A stretch of DNA of 39,520 nucleotides from contig SAUG01000195.1 of the NCBI GenBank assembly GCA_011316305.1, positions 1 through 39,520 on the forward strand, read 5' to 3'. The position numbers were made by a program, and so were the translations under genes. Each line of letters opens with the position of its first letter. Within the stretch, counting starts at the first letter, position 1. Origin of the DNA: Rusavskia elegans. Taxonomy: Eukaryota > Ascomycota > Lecanoromycetes > Teloschistales > Teloschistaceae. The notes beneath the pieces were generated by a model. The model was given only the letters and a program-made list of their open reading frames with translations, ran no database searches and had not been told where the DNA came from. Shown one piece after another: positions 10,382 to 19,913 of the stretch.

Positions 10382-11652
10382 GTTCAGATAAAGTCCAAGA
10401 GATATTTTTCTATAGAAAGAGCCGCTGAGGAGTGTAGTTGATATGGGGAATTTGTGAGGGATCGTCGTCTTTTATCGGGGCGGAGTGTTAATTGACTACC
10501 AGCTCCATGATATACGCCCCTGTGTTGAAAGTATTAGTGATATCGTTAATTCTGTAGAGAAGGGAAACAAAGCCATACCGCAGCTGCTATGACAGTATTG
10601 TCAGTCCCGTTTAAAAGTGTTCTTTCTGCAGTGGATGATGCGGACAAGCACTTCCAATCCATCCTGACAAAGCCTCGGAACGTACTTCCCGATAATACAA
10701 GCCGTGCTGACATTGTAGAAGGCCTCCTCTTTGTTCTAGACGTGGTGGTCATGGTGTCCATGTAGATTTCCTAGCCGCAAAGGAAGTTTGTAGTAGGTAT
10801 GAATCGCTGGACAAGAATTGACTTCGGCTCGTCACAAAGTAAAGCTTCTTGGAACATCGTCATGGCCTGGCAAAGTGGACCTTCAATGATGAAAGACAGC
10901 AAGCACATGTGCGGTACCTTGGAGCGGTCGAGAGTGGTCGCGATTTTCATACCCGTATTTTATGTACCTACCATAAGGTTCCTTACTGCCTTGCCTCCTT
11001 AGCGGCGTTTGACCCTGGCTCTACGCTATGCCAAGCAGGGTCGTCTGCCAAGGAGACAAGTACCGCCGGCACAAAGCTTGGCGTTCAGCGGGCGTACTAC
11101 TGCAGGGTCCAGCTAGTACGTAGCCCGATCGATCGACCGTCTTCCGAACTCCAGCAGAGCCGCAATCTCAGCCTTACAACAGCACTACGTGTCTCGTGAA
11201 ATCTTGTCTGTACAATAGTCTACTACATGCAATCTTCCATAGGCATTTCTTCGTTGTAAGACTTATACTACGATATGTAAAGTTTGTAAACATGCAGCCT
11301 CCTAAATTGGTCACCCAGGAAATAAGGAAAGGATGCTTGATGTCTCAGGCGACGGGAAAGCAAGCCGTGGCTTTGAACCTATTGCTCACCCTCCGACCTT
11401 CATCGACTTCGGGAAATATCACTTTCGGCAGCCTTCACGCTATCATACCCAAGATGTCTTCGATTACGCTACGACGCATCGGCCGCTTCAATTGCTCGTT
11501 TCCCCATAGGAAGAAGAATAGGAACCGTCACCGCTCAAAGGACAGACTTCACTCTACTGCACAGGCATCCCTGGATGGACTCTCCTTATCGAACGACCCA
11601 GCTTTCACTCTGTACGAGCGTTTAGTTGGGCTTGCTGGACTTTCCTATCAAA
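10382..11652. other. Intergenic region between divergent genes A and B, unresolved ORFs
   Basis: This stretch should hold the divergent promoters of A (minus) and B (plus). Several short frames exist (10849-11199 and 11196-11681 on plus, 10546-10761 on minus) but none joins convincingly through introns. A frame from about 11334 reads naturally (MLDVSGDGKASRGFEP, then TFIDFGKYHFRQPSRYHTQD) but has two TAG codons near 11507 and 11519 and ends exactly over the start of B. It may be a decayed upstream exon of B in another frame. Not assigned. Confidence 0.4.
10589..10765 (+). CDS. Small hypothetical ORF, 58 codons
   Basis: An ATG-initiated 58-residue frame beginning MTVLSVPFKSVLSAVDDADK and ending in a hydrophobic stretch (GLLFVLDVVVMVSM). 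Composition is protein-like, with a possible C-terminal membrane segment. No homology recognised and no intron partners found. It may be an exon of a decayed gene or chance. Confidence 0.2.
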   Translation: MTVLSVPFKSVLSAVDDADKHFQSILTKPRNVLPDNTSRADIVEGLLFVLDVVVMVSM

Positions 11653-13511
11653 ATGAACCCCACATCCAACATCAACAATGAGGCCGTGCCCCGAAATCGC
11701 CAAACATACATCTGCAGAGCGATCGATACAGCGACTGGGAGACACTGTGGTCGGACCTTCATATAGCCTCAGCATCTGCGGCGTCATGACAGAGCGGTCC
11801 ATCGCACCATGTCTACAACCTTCGTTCACATGCAACCGGGACTCCCTCCGCAGAGAAGAATCCATACAACATCGAGACCTGCCACTGTACCTGCTATAAA
11901 ACACACTGCCTAATCGCTCTTGCCTCAAGAACCGATGTTACCTGAACAGCTATCGACTTTCCGGGGATCGTCCCTCCCGGCTTCTGGCACGGCATCCTTC
12001 AGTCCTTCACCAAGCTCAGGACAAGCTCGCCTACATCCATTACTAGACAATGCAGCCGAAGGGCTTGGAACCTTGGAAGCTGCTTCAGAGACTTCTCTGC
12101 AGGTTCATGCAGGCAAGGTGCTTTCTCCTCGCTCAAGGAACAGCCCATCTAGCATGGATGACACGGTGGTGGCTCCTAAGACACGAGTCAGACTCCAAGA
12201 ACAGCCAACAATAGCTTTTGCAGCGTCTGATGCCTACACACAACCCCATAATCGGCTTTACCAGCCTTAGTCTCGTGGCACAACCAGTTATTCTGCGCCA
12301 ACGTCCTCGTTCGGTCCACCAATCCATGATCACGCTAGTCCAGACGTCTTTGCCAACGATTCCGCAGATCAACGCGAGGGGGATAGAGACGACATCGGAG
12401 CTTTACCTAGGATACTCCCTCAGAGGACCACTAGTGACTCAAGCCTGCTACCAGCGCACACTCAAAGTGCCTCTCTGCCAAGCTACGACATTAGAGTCTG
12501 CAAAAAGGGCGCACAAATCAAGGCCCTGCCGTGGCTCCACCAACCAGCCAAAATCAAATACGATGAGACCTATCGGCATCTACTAGCTCCATAGGGGCTA
12601 TCACTCCGCCATACGGGGACTTGTCTGCTTCTTCCGCAAGATTGGAGATTCTCTGATCCGCTGGACCTAATGGCTTTGTTTGCACCCGATAACTGTCCAA
12701 GTAGAAATGCAGCCCGCTTGTGGTATAGTCACGCTAACTATGGGACGACCCTTGCTCGCGCTAAGGTGTGGTTCGTACCTGACTGGCCTGGATCTTGACA
12801 TTTTTATCGGTTGCAGCGAGTATAAACCTATGGATGCTTCGCATCTATGTCATCATGGTCATTGTGTCATCCATGTGATATATGAGTCCGCGGACATCAA
12901 CCAAGATCGCCAAAACTGTTGCAGACGTGCCCGTTTCCTGAGAGCTGAGGGGAGAGCTGTTCCAAACCACTGCACGCTGCACGAGCCTCCTTGTATGATG
13001 CAGGTAAGGAGTCCTCTGATTGATGGAGACCCTTGTGCAAGAGACTAACGTCAAACAGCATGCTGCCTTGACACTCCGCGAGGCCTACTACATCCAGTTT
13101 GCGACATTACGCAAAGCCCATGGTCTCCCTCCATCGCAGCCTGTAGCACGGCCTCGAAGATATCCGTATCCTACGTTGGAATCCACTTTACCGTCCTCCT
13201 TATTCCCTTCAATCACCATCGACGAGGGGGCGTTGATCTCCTGTGCGCCAGGGGATTCTGAGAAGGCCAGACCTCATATGAGATGTCAATATTGCACCAC
13301 CACACGCCTGAAATCATTCGGTGCTATTATCGGGTATTGGGGTCATATAGTCAACGCACATCAAGAGGTTCCGAACGATGTCCGGCTACAGGCGATCATA
13401 CACAGTGGCTCACTTTGGAAAGATTACTGGGATCTTTGTTCTCGCGGTGGTAAAGGGAACAATGCTACTCTTGCCAAGCTTCAGCAGACGCAACGAGATG
13501 ACTTCTGTTGA
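11653..13511 (+). pseudogene. C2H2 finger plus I-PpoI-like His-Me zinc-loop nuclease, RIP-inactivated (gene B)
   Basis: From ATG 11653 (A at -3) one frame runs about 1.14 kb with no indel and four stops: 11764 TAG, 11911 TAA, 12268 TAG, 12592 TAG. Each follows from CAR (or TGG) by a RIP-type transition. A one-base shift near 12796 leads to exon 12818-13003, then a 55-bp intron (13004-13058, GTAAGG..CAG, branch CTAAC) and exon 13059-13511. Near the start is a C2H2 finger (C-x10-C-x3-F-x5-L-x2-H-x4-H, codons 21-50; the first stop lies inside it). A Ser/Pro-rich linker follows, then LWYSHANYGTTLARAKVWF. Next is DASHLCHHGHC..H..YESADIN (12833-12901), which retains the His and Asn that are catalytic in I-PpoI and Cys/His zinc ligands, then HC-x2-H-x3-C. 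CQYC..H...H near 13293-13370 may be a further finger. The family is the zinc-loop homing-endonuclease type (PF05551-like). Confidence 0.75.
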
Positions 13512-13765
13512 ATGGATGTTGTTGGATGGTCCTTGCGTTGAGTAATTGGTTCTCGCACCGAGGAAACGTCCGTTGACTGTTGGGGTCCGCCAAAAGTCTC
13601 TATATTGACTCGCCTGTTGTCCTGCAGTTGACTTATATGCAGCATGAAGGAGGAATGTGCCGTATTTGCTCTTCTTCAAACCGAATTCTGTGTTCTCATC
13701 TCAGGAACCACCTGGCATTATTCTTTGTTCTTGGGGTGCAGAATTGTTATTGTCAGTAGACTCCA
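13512..13765. other. Intergenic region B-C, probable promoter and 5' part of gene C
   Basis: 254 bp between the stop of B and the first in-frame codon of C. It must hold the promoter and perhaps a first exon of C. An ATG at 13642 opens a short frame that does not join to C with a clear intron. No further element seen. Confidence 0.4.
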
Positions 13766-14976
13766 GTGTCTCTGAGTAATGCATACTTACAAGATCGGCA
13801 GAAGAAGGGTAAAGCCGCCACAGCAAAATCAACCGGTCATAGATCTAGTAGACGGCTGGCTATGAAATCCAAGGTGATAAAACTCGAGCCGGTGATCAAA
13901 ATCGAGCCTTCCGACCCTGCAACAAATCCTCCTACCAGTTCCCCCATTGTATCTACCGGGAAAGATACATCGAAACCCAAGGCGAAGAAAAGTCGTGTGG
14001 CGGTCGAGGTCCTGGCTTCTAGCCCTACAGCAGATCCTCCTAACACGTCCACTATTGAGTCTGCTGGGGAAGATGCAGCGAAATTCAACACGGAGACAAG
14101 CCGACCGCCAAACCCTCCACCAAAATTCCTTATAACAAGATCAGGAGCGAAGACGTCAAAACGCAACTTGGCGAGATAGATACAATCGAGTCAGATGGAC
14201 GCCAGAAGAGGATCAAAAAAGTGGTAGCCTTGTCGCCGCTTCGTCCTGCAAGTTCGGCCAGCTCGTCTGCTCCCGTAACCCAAGGCAAAACTGCCACAAG
14301 ACCAGTTCCCCAGAAAACAGGTACCAGGGTTCGAACTGGATCCGAGGCCGGCAGATTTGCGACCGGCGTCAAGGCAACACCTAAGAACGATGTTCTGGCC
14401 AACAGTGTAGTAGCTAGGCTTACTCGGCTAGAGATTACTGTCGAGCAACTTTCTAGCACACTGGCCTCACCATCTGATCTAGACTGTCAGCAAGGAGTGT
14501 CCTCGACCAGAGACAATGCGGAACAAGATCATCAGCAGAGAGCATTAAGTCCCCAAAAACCGATACCGAACGTGGATTACCGACTGCGAGCTCCTAGGAA
14601 CAATCATGAAGCCTCCATCATCACATACTTTATCCACTATACTGAGCAAGAAATCTTGAGGTATACCGGTGTCTCGCCACCTGGCTTATCTTCAAGTGCT
14701 GGTCTGAGTTACATGGATCGCTGGGGGCTACTCTGGCTCTGGTTTTCCGAGAACAATTCCCTCGATACTCCGCTACTATGGCAGCACGAAAAGCCGTGGC
14801 TGGGTGACTGGCCAAGAAAGGACGCACACATCTATCCCCAGCGCGAGCGAGACGCTGCTATTGCAGCAACTAAAACGCTGTCACACCCCAGACACCCCGC
14901 CACTCAAGAGTCTGCGCAAGAGGAAGCCGGCACGCATGGATTGGAACATGTCATAGATCTGACAGATCAACATTGA
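13766..14976 (+). pseudogene. SUMO-motif nuclear protein of unknown function, probable frameshift (gene C)
   Basis: Two overlapping plus frames make one protein-like product of about 400 residues. The first runs 13766-14179, the second enters between about 14107 and 14180 and continues to TGA at 14974-14976. The N-terminus is basic (HRSSRRLAMKSK), followed by VIKLEPVIKIEPSD with two perfect SUMO-acceptor sites (IKLE, IKIE). A 108-bp in-frame direct repeat starts at 13913 and 14021. After a Ser/Thr/Pro-rich stretch and a short helical segment (ARLTRLEITVEQLSS) comes a conserved-looking region (ITYFIHYTEQEILRYTG, YMDRWGLLWLWFSENN, HIYPQRERDAAIA). The protein ends HVIDLTDQH, a textbook SUMO-interacting motif. 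No in-frame ATG starts the first frame, so a 5' exon is missing from the model. The frameshift could be a real lesion or an unseen splice. No family recognised. Confidence 0.55.
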
Positions 14977-15654
14977 CAAGCCGCAGTTAGCGAGAGATAG
15001 CAGTCGTCGTCACCAGTCTGTCAGTGTGCCCTTGCTGATGCATCCGGCTTTTACCCAGAAGGGATTGTGGAGACGCATTTGTCCGTGAGTAGGTGATTGA
15101 CATGGGAGGTGTGCATATGCTGTAGATCAGGAGGTCCCAAAAGCATCTATATGCAGGGCATCAATGAAATTGTAGGTGCGGAAGTAAAGCGCTCGTGTAG
15201 CATCTGAACATGTTTCGAGCTGGCGGCATCGATTCTCCACTCGGATGCAGCGTGTTGCATACTCGCTTATCCTCATGGCATGGATTTCAAAAGCATTCAT
15301 TCCGATCCATGCATGGGTTACACAACTCCTCCGTTTTCATATCCGTGCATACGATACACGGATGAGATGGCATGTCCTGTAAGTTGATTTGCTGATGGGG
15401 GGCTGAAAAGTACCTCGATCGCCTCAGTCATGGATGAGATCGCCTTTCCCCAGCTGTCCAGAAATATACTGTTGCAGATAGTAACGTAAACCAACGGTCC
15501 CAATAGCCATGGCTGCAGATCTGTGGTCGAGTCTTTGGCAACCAACCATAGAAGATCCCCTTTAGGCGAGGCCATCTGTCTCTGCAACGTCTGTCGTCTC
15601 TGTACTCATGAAATCTGACAAAAGTCTACAGGCAAGGCTCACGACACGGCAACA
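14977..15654. other. Intergenic region C-D
   Basis: Balanced composition. A plus frame before 15655 stays protein-like back to about 15400 but contains a TAA (about 15488) and a TGA (about 15616). It may be a decayed or intron-interrupted first exon of D, with a possible acceptor CTACAG at about 15625-15630. No RNA gene or repeat seen. Confidence 0.35.
15318..15587 (-). CDS. Small hypothetical minus-strand ORF upstream of D
   Basis: An open frame of about 85-89 codons with ATG in MASPKGDLLWLVAKDS, then LGPLVYVTICNSIFLDSWGK and a C-terminus EAIEVLFSPPSANQLTG. It would be divergent from D. The residue mix is plausible, but the region is also partly readable on the plus strand, so one of the two is a shadow. 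No family recognised. Confidence 0.25.
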   Translation of the reverse strand: MQRQMASPKGDLLWLVAKDSTTDLQPWLLGPLVYVTICNSIFLDSWGKAISSMTEAIEVLFSPPSANQLTGHAISSVYRMHGYENGGVV

Positions 15655-17779
15655 GTGAAGGGAACCCATCGAGGTGCTGTGGACCAGGCCAAGAGTTTTA
15701 TCGCAGCAATGAGGCACCAATGCTATTGTCTTTCGGAGTATCGCATCTGCCGCGACGTCGCCAACCCAAATTTTATACGGGCCTTCGAAGGCGGACGCAA
15801 CGATTGTGGAATACTCGTCAATGACACGATTCTTACTGGTACTCTGACCCATAAGTTCTTCCAAGTCCTACGCTCGGAAGGTGCGGACATCCTACCGATA
15901 GAGATCAAGACCCTCAGTCCGTGTGCTGATTCTCGCGGTAATATCGTTTGGTCATTCGTATTCTCGGAGCAGCAGCTGCAAAACGTTCAAGCTGTTATCA
16001 TTGCAAGTCTCTTCGACCCTGACTTTGTTGCCCTACTGCCAATGCATTATGTCCTCAAGCGAAAGGACCTTGAACCAAAGCAGGATGTCCAGGAATCCTA
16101 TCGACCCCAGTGGTCTATACACCCTGTCTCTGCATTCCCCGCGGAGTTCTCACCCTTTATCGTACCAACAGCACGATTGGGAAGCGCTCTTGAGAGTATG
16201 CGGAGGTATGCCAAAGGAACCTCGCCATCTTGGTAGGATGCATCGTTTGTCTCTCACAGAGGACCGTGCTAACCGCTGCTTAGGGTCAATCAGTACACAG
16301 GGACCACTTATGATGAAGTCCCGCCTCTTGTCCCTGCGACCGTTGAGCAGCTACTACCCGATTTTCCGCCTTGGGCAAAAGCGTTGAAAGACGTGCAACT
16401 GCTGCATGAGGCATTTGAGGAGAAATCTGAGAAATTCATCGTGGATATGCTCGACATCTTCCCACTGTCTGGTGACTTCAAGATCATATCGCGAGACCAG
16501 CCAGACGTGCAGATTATTGGCGAGTGCAAGTCCAATCACTGCGAGTTTGAATTACAAGGAAGGAATAGAGTTATGAGTCACGACCAGCTCGCCAGGGGTT
16601 TTGTCGGCAGGAAGATATTCCGTTGGAACACACAATGGGATGTTCTTGTTGCCCGTTATAGCCGACATCCCAACCAAGCGCTGTTTCTACCAAGAGATAT
16701 GATCCCGCACTATTGGTGGAACAAAGACCCTCCGGATGGAAAGCTATACTGGCCAAATACTGATGAGGATATGGCAATCCTCAAGACCTAAGTCGTCGAT
16801 TTCAGCTCCAAAACTCGAATCGTCGCGGATATCGAAAGGATTCTTCATATGCTCCAGGCACAGCGATCTTCTATAAGGGCCTAGAACCCGGTCCCGATGA
16901 AGCCTTACGAGTTTGAGCATTTACACGAAATCCTCAATTACGACGGCCGACCTCAAGTAGCGAAGGACGCGGAGGGCGAGGATGAAATCAGGGAAGATGG
17001 GGATCGATAGGGACCACGTCAGTGGTCGTCGAGTTCCTATCCCCGAGGCTTCGGTTCAAGTGAACATGAAGATCTAAGGGGTAACACCTACGAATTTTGG
17101 GCTGCAGAGGCTCTTATCGAAATATGTCGTCGCCGGTAGGTTCTCGGGAAGAAGGTTGCAGGGAAACTGGGCTGATCAAAGCAGCGGACGAGGTCGACTC
17201 GTTAATATAGGAAAACGTAATCCCCATGGACGTTTCGTGGTAGTCAATTACCGATGGTCTAGGAGGGATAAAAAGCGCTATGATAATGATGGTCAACCAC
17301 CACGAAGTTACACGGTTCACCCAGATATCCCAGTACTCCCGGTGAGCTTCCTCAGTCTTGCATGGACCCATGAGAAATATCCTATAGGTACACGCGCTGC
17401 GGATTTCGCGGCAAATCATAGCTTTAAGACCCGTTGGCCATCAATCATCGTCTGCGACGTTTTTCCAACTCGGTGTATCCGTCAACGGCATACGCGGTTC
17501 ATACTTCCATAGGAAATTGTCCACAAGGAAGCTTCAGGCTTGGAGCACCATGGAAAGTTCCATCTCGACGAAGGGATACTGGACAACTACCACACAAGCG
17601 AAGACGAGCTGATCCAAGTGATCCTTAGTGCACTGACTGGCACTCTTACGACATCACAAGGAACAAGGGTGGAAGGGTGTGAATACGCTGTCTACTTGAA
17701 AGATATCACGGCTGGAGGTGTATTAGGCTATAGTTCGATCAAAGATGAAGACACCCAGTTTGAGGAGGGTTATAGCTGA
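15655..17779 (+). pseudogene. PD-(D/E)XK-like nuclease-fold protein, RIP-inactivated (gene D)
   Basis: Exons 15655-16205, 16284-17135 and 17185-17779 join into a 666-codon frame (introns of 78 bp, GTATGC..TAG, branch GCTAAC, and 49 bp, GTAGGT..CAG, branch GCTGAT). It is broken by TAA at 16789 and TAG at 16882, 17008 and 17510, all CAR (or TGG) to TAR. The true start is not found; the first in-frame ATG is 15709. Residues 78-85 read DILPIEIK. About 150 residues later there is a helix EEKSEKFIVDML (about 229-240), then FKIISRDQPDVQIIGECKSN with D258, E264 and K266. That order (helix Glu, PD, E-x-K) is typical of the restriction-endonuclease fold. The C-terminal third (RFVVVNYRW..., FHLDEGILDNYHT) is not recognised. 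It ends 5 bp from the stop of E. The nuclease call is inference from motifs. Confidence 0.65.
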
Positions 17780-17784
17780 TCTCT

Positions 17785-18837
17785 TCAGCCTTTCGCATTC
17801 GCTAGCATTTCTTTCAAATTACGGTAGTACTCCATTACGTCTACAAGTAGATTACCAACTGTTATTAACGACCTCGGATAACCGCTATAGTATATCGCGT
17901 GTACCTTCGTGACAACCACCTCGGCATCTGGCAGGTGGTAGTCTGCGAGCGCTGCCTCATCGATCACGTACCATGCCCCAAGAGCGGTTTCCATGGTTTG
18001 TCGAGCTATACGAGAAGCAACGGCCCTTTCTCGGAAGTCCTGAGCCCATCCGACGAAGGCTTTTGGTGTTATCAACAGTATAGCCTGGCAGCCAGACTCT
18101 GAGTTACCGAACGTATCGAATTGGAACCTCTCCTGCAACAGTCAGTCCAACACCCTGCATATGCTCTCAAGGCGGCCGGACCCTTTCTGACGGGTCATAG
18201 ACAAGGTTGATCGGCATAATGATATCGTTATGCATAAGACCGCCTGCCCGAACATTGAGTGTCTGCAGGCGATCTAACTCGTAGTTAGCGCAATCGACGT
18301 ATGCGGGGCTTGAAAGATGCTTACGCTTATAATATGTCGCGTCCTAATTACATCTGTCCCGGATACTCTATCGGTACGGAATATAGACTAGGCGTGGTAG
18401 ACGGTAGAAGCCTCGAACCGTTATCTCCATTGCGGGTGACGTCCGACTCTTTCGTGTTGTGGCTTCAGCCATCGGAGGAGGCATTGGTACAACCATGAAC
18501 TATTATTTCGACAAGTCTTAGCAGTGCTGGCTTGCTTTTGTCCCAACCTGCCTACCTTGCCAATGCCTCTGCGGCAACAGACCTCCGTCAAACCTAGCGC
18601 TATCACAGAACTTTCGTGGAGGTATCGATGGTTACCGGCAATTGCGTTGTCGAAGATGTTTGGTCGGAAGAGTAATTCCTGATTATCATTTGTGCCTTGA
18701 TAGAAAACATTCGGTGTTAGGGAGTTTATGCAAGCCCCGATGAGGTGGCAACGGTTCGTCAGACTCAGGCATTTCGATTTGCTCTGCTGATCAGACTTTG
18801 AAGGAGTAGTCCCAGAAGAGGAAGCAGAAGGAGACAA
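17785..18837 (-). pseudogene. Hypothetical protein, RIP-inactivated (gene E)
   Basis: Three phase-consistent exons: about 18837-18556, 18499-18182 and 18132-17785. Introns are 56 bp (18500-18555, GTAGGC..TAG, branch GCTAAG) and 49 bp (18133-18181, GTCCGG..CAG, branch CTGAC; the donor is weak). Exon 2 has two TAG codons, at 18370-18368 and 18346-18344 on the minus strand, both compatible with CAG mutated by RIP. Readable segments are RCHLIGACINSLTPNVFYQG, RPNIFDNAIAGNHRYLHESS, NVRAGGLMHNDIIMPINLVY and GAWYVIDEAALADYHLPDAE. No ATG opens exon 1: the frame runs open back to about 18925 and contains an ATA followed by a hydrophobic stretch (VPFSSLLLLSP). The start may thus be lost or in an unseen exon. 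No family recognised. Confidence 0.55.
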
Positions 18838-19111
18838 AAGAAGAAGAAGCGAGGAAAAAGGTACTTGTATGCGGTTGGGGTCAGGAGGGGAGAAGTGGAT
18901 AGATGCAGTAGCGCGTTATCACATGAGGACTTGTGTTGAGGGATTTTCTGTAGGTCTGCACGCGTCCCGATCTGTCACTGTTCTCTCGTAACGCCGACAG
19001 CCATGATGCGGGGGAATAATATACCTGACAATTACCTGCCTGAAATCAAAGTGGTAGTATACCAAGAGCACTGGTACCAACTCTTGACCTTGACGGCGAC
19101 GACCTCCCAAT
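18838..19111. other. Intergenic region between divergent E and F
   Basis: About 270 bp upstream of both E (minus) and F (plus), so it likely holds both promoters. A short plus frame from 19003 (MMRGNNIPDNYLPEIK) could be a first exon of F, but I found no acceptor that joins it. Nothing else seen. Confidence 0.4.
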
Positions 19112-19913
19112 ATGGACCGGATCGAACCTATCCTCCAAGAATTGGCACGCCTTTCGATCGCTACCAATGTCCGAACTCCCAACGAGAGTATACACTGTCA
19201 AAGCGTAATCGAGGAATTCATGGTCCTGGTAGAAGCCAACGTAACGAAAGGTCGCCGTGGTGAGAAAGTTATGGACGAGTTCTGCAAGTTCATCGGCCAT
19301 GCTCATATCTGGCACCTGGCGGAAATGGTAGTTCCGCAGATACGACATTCGCGATCGGAAAAGTAAGTCGAGTGCTTTCCAATGACTTTAGGGGTTATTC
19401 CTAAGTACAGTCTCAGTGATGAAGATCAAATCGAAGAAGAGGGGGATTATACATGTATCAACTATATTCTTGACGAGCTCAATCGACGGGATCGACTCCC
19501 GCATCGAGACGAGAACCATACACTTACGACCGAGCAGGACCTAGTCCGGTCAAGATTCTACAACAATGCTGGGTACTTGACAGGCGGTGGATCGTTCAGA
19601 GAGGAGCTTGAGCCTGGATATTTAGAGTACTTGAATTATCTAGGAACACGCTTTAAAGGTAGGCTACACTGTACCTTATTCGATCTCTTATTAACTCCTT
19701 TCAGCTGTCGCTTTGGACCAGAAGATAGCAAAAAGAATCCGGGAGGGCATTCTGCGCGAAGAAGAAGAGCGCGCGGTCGTCGATAATAGGAATACTGAAG
19801 GCTCGGCTTACAGACAGGAAGGAAGTCGGGTTGTTCCCGAGACTGACGATGGCGATGACGATGACGATGATGATGATGATGATAACGATGACGATCTCTA
19901 CTCTGCAAAATAG
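19112..19913 (+). CDS. Hypothetical protein with poly-Asp C-terminus (gene F)
   Basis: Three exons, 19112-19362, 19411-19658 and 19705-19913, join into a 235-residue frame from ATG to TAG with no internal stop. Introns are 48 bp (GTAAGT..CAG) and 46 bp (GTAGGC..TTTCAG), and both preserve phase. The N-terminal half is largely helical (MDRIEPILQELARLSIATN, IEEFMVLVEANV). The middle has CINYILDELNRRDRLPHRDE and RSRFYNNAGYLTGGGSFREE. The last 60 residues hold a charged helix (IAKRIREGILREEEERAVV) and an Asp run near the end. The acidic tail suggests nuclear or histone/nucleic-acid-related interactions, but that is a guess. The opposite strand is also open over exon 1. No family recognised. Despite lying closest to the right transposon block it shows no RIP-type stops. 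Confidence 0.6.
19845..19895 (+). repeat. GAY trinucleotide microsatellite in gene F
   Basis: A run of GAC/GAT codons, interrupted by one GGC and one AAC, encodes the Asp tract at the end of gene F. It is in frame, so length changes would alter only tract length. Confidence 0.8.

Noticed and set aside
12775..12816. A 42-bp GTACCT..TTGCAG intron at the break in gene B
   Set aside because: Splicing it gives the frame CGA GTA TAA and stops at once; the alternative donor GTGTGG at 12767 does not restore phase either. A one-base frameshift fits better.
15562..15908. Minus-strand ORFs opposite gene D exon 1
   Set aside because: The plus frame has splice-consistent continuation and coherent motifs; these are shadows.
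19046..19348. 100-codon minus-strand ORF opposite gene F exon 1
   Set aside because: Gene F joins three exons with good splice sites and correct phase; the minus ORF has no such support, although it cannot be fully excluded.
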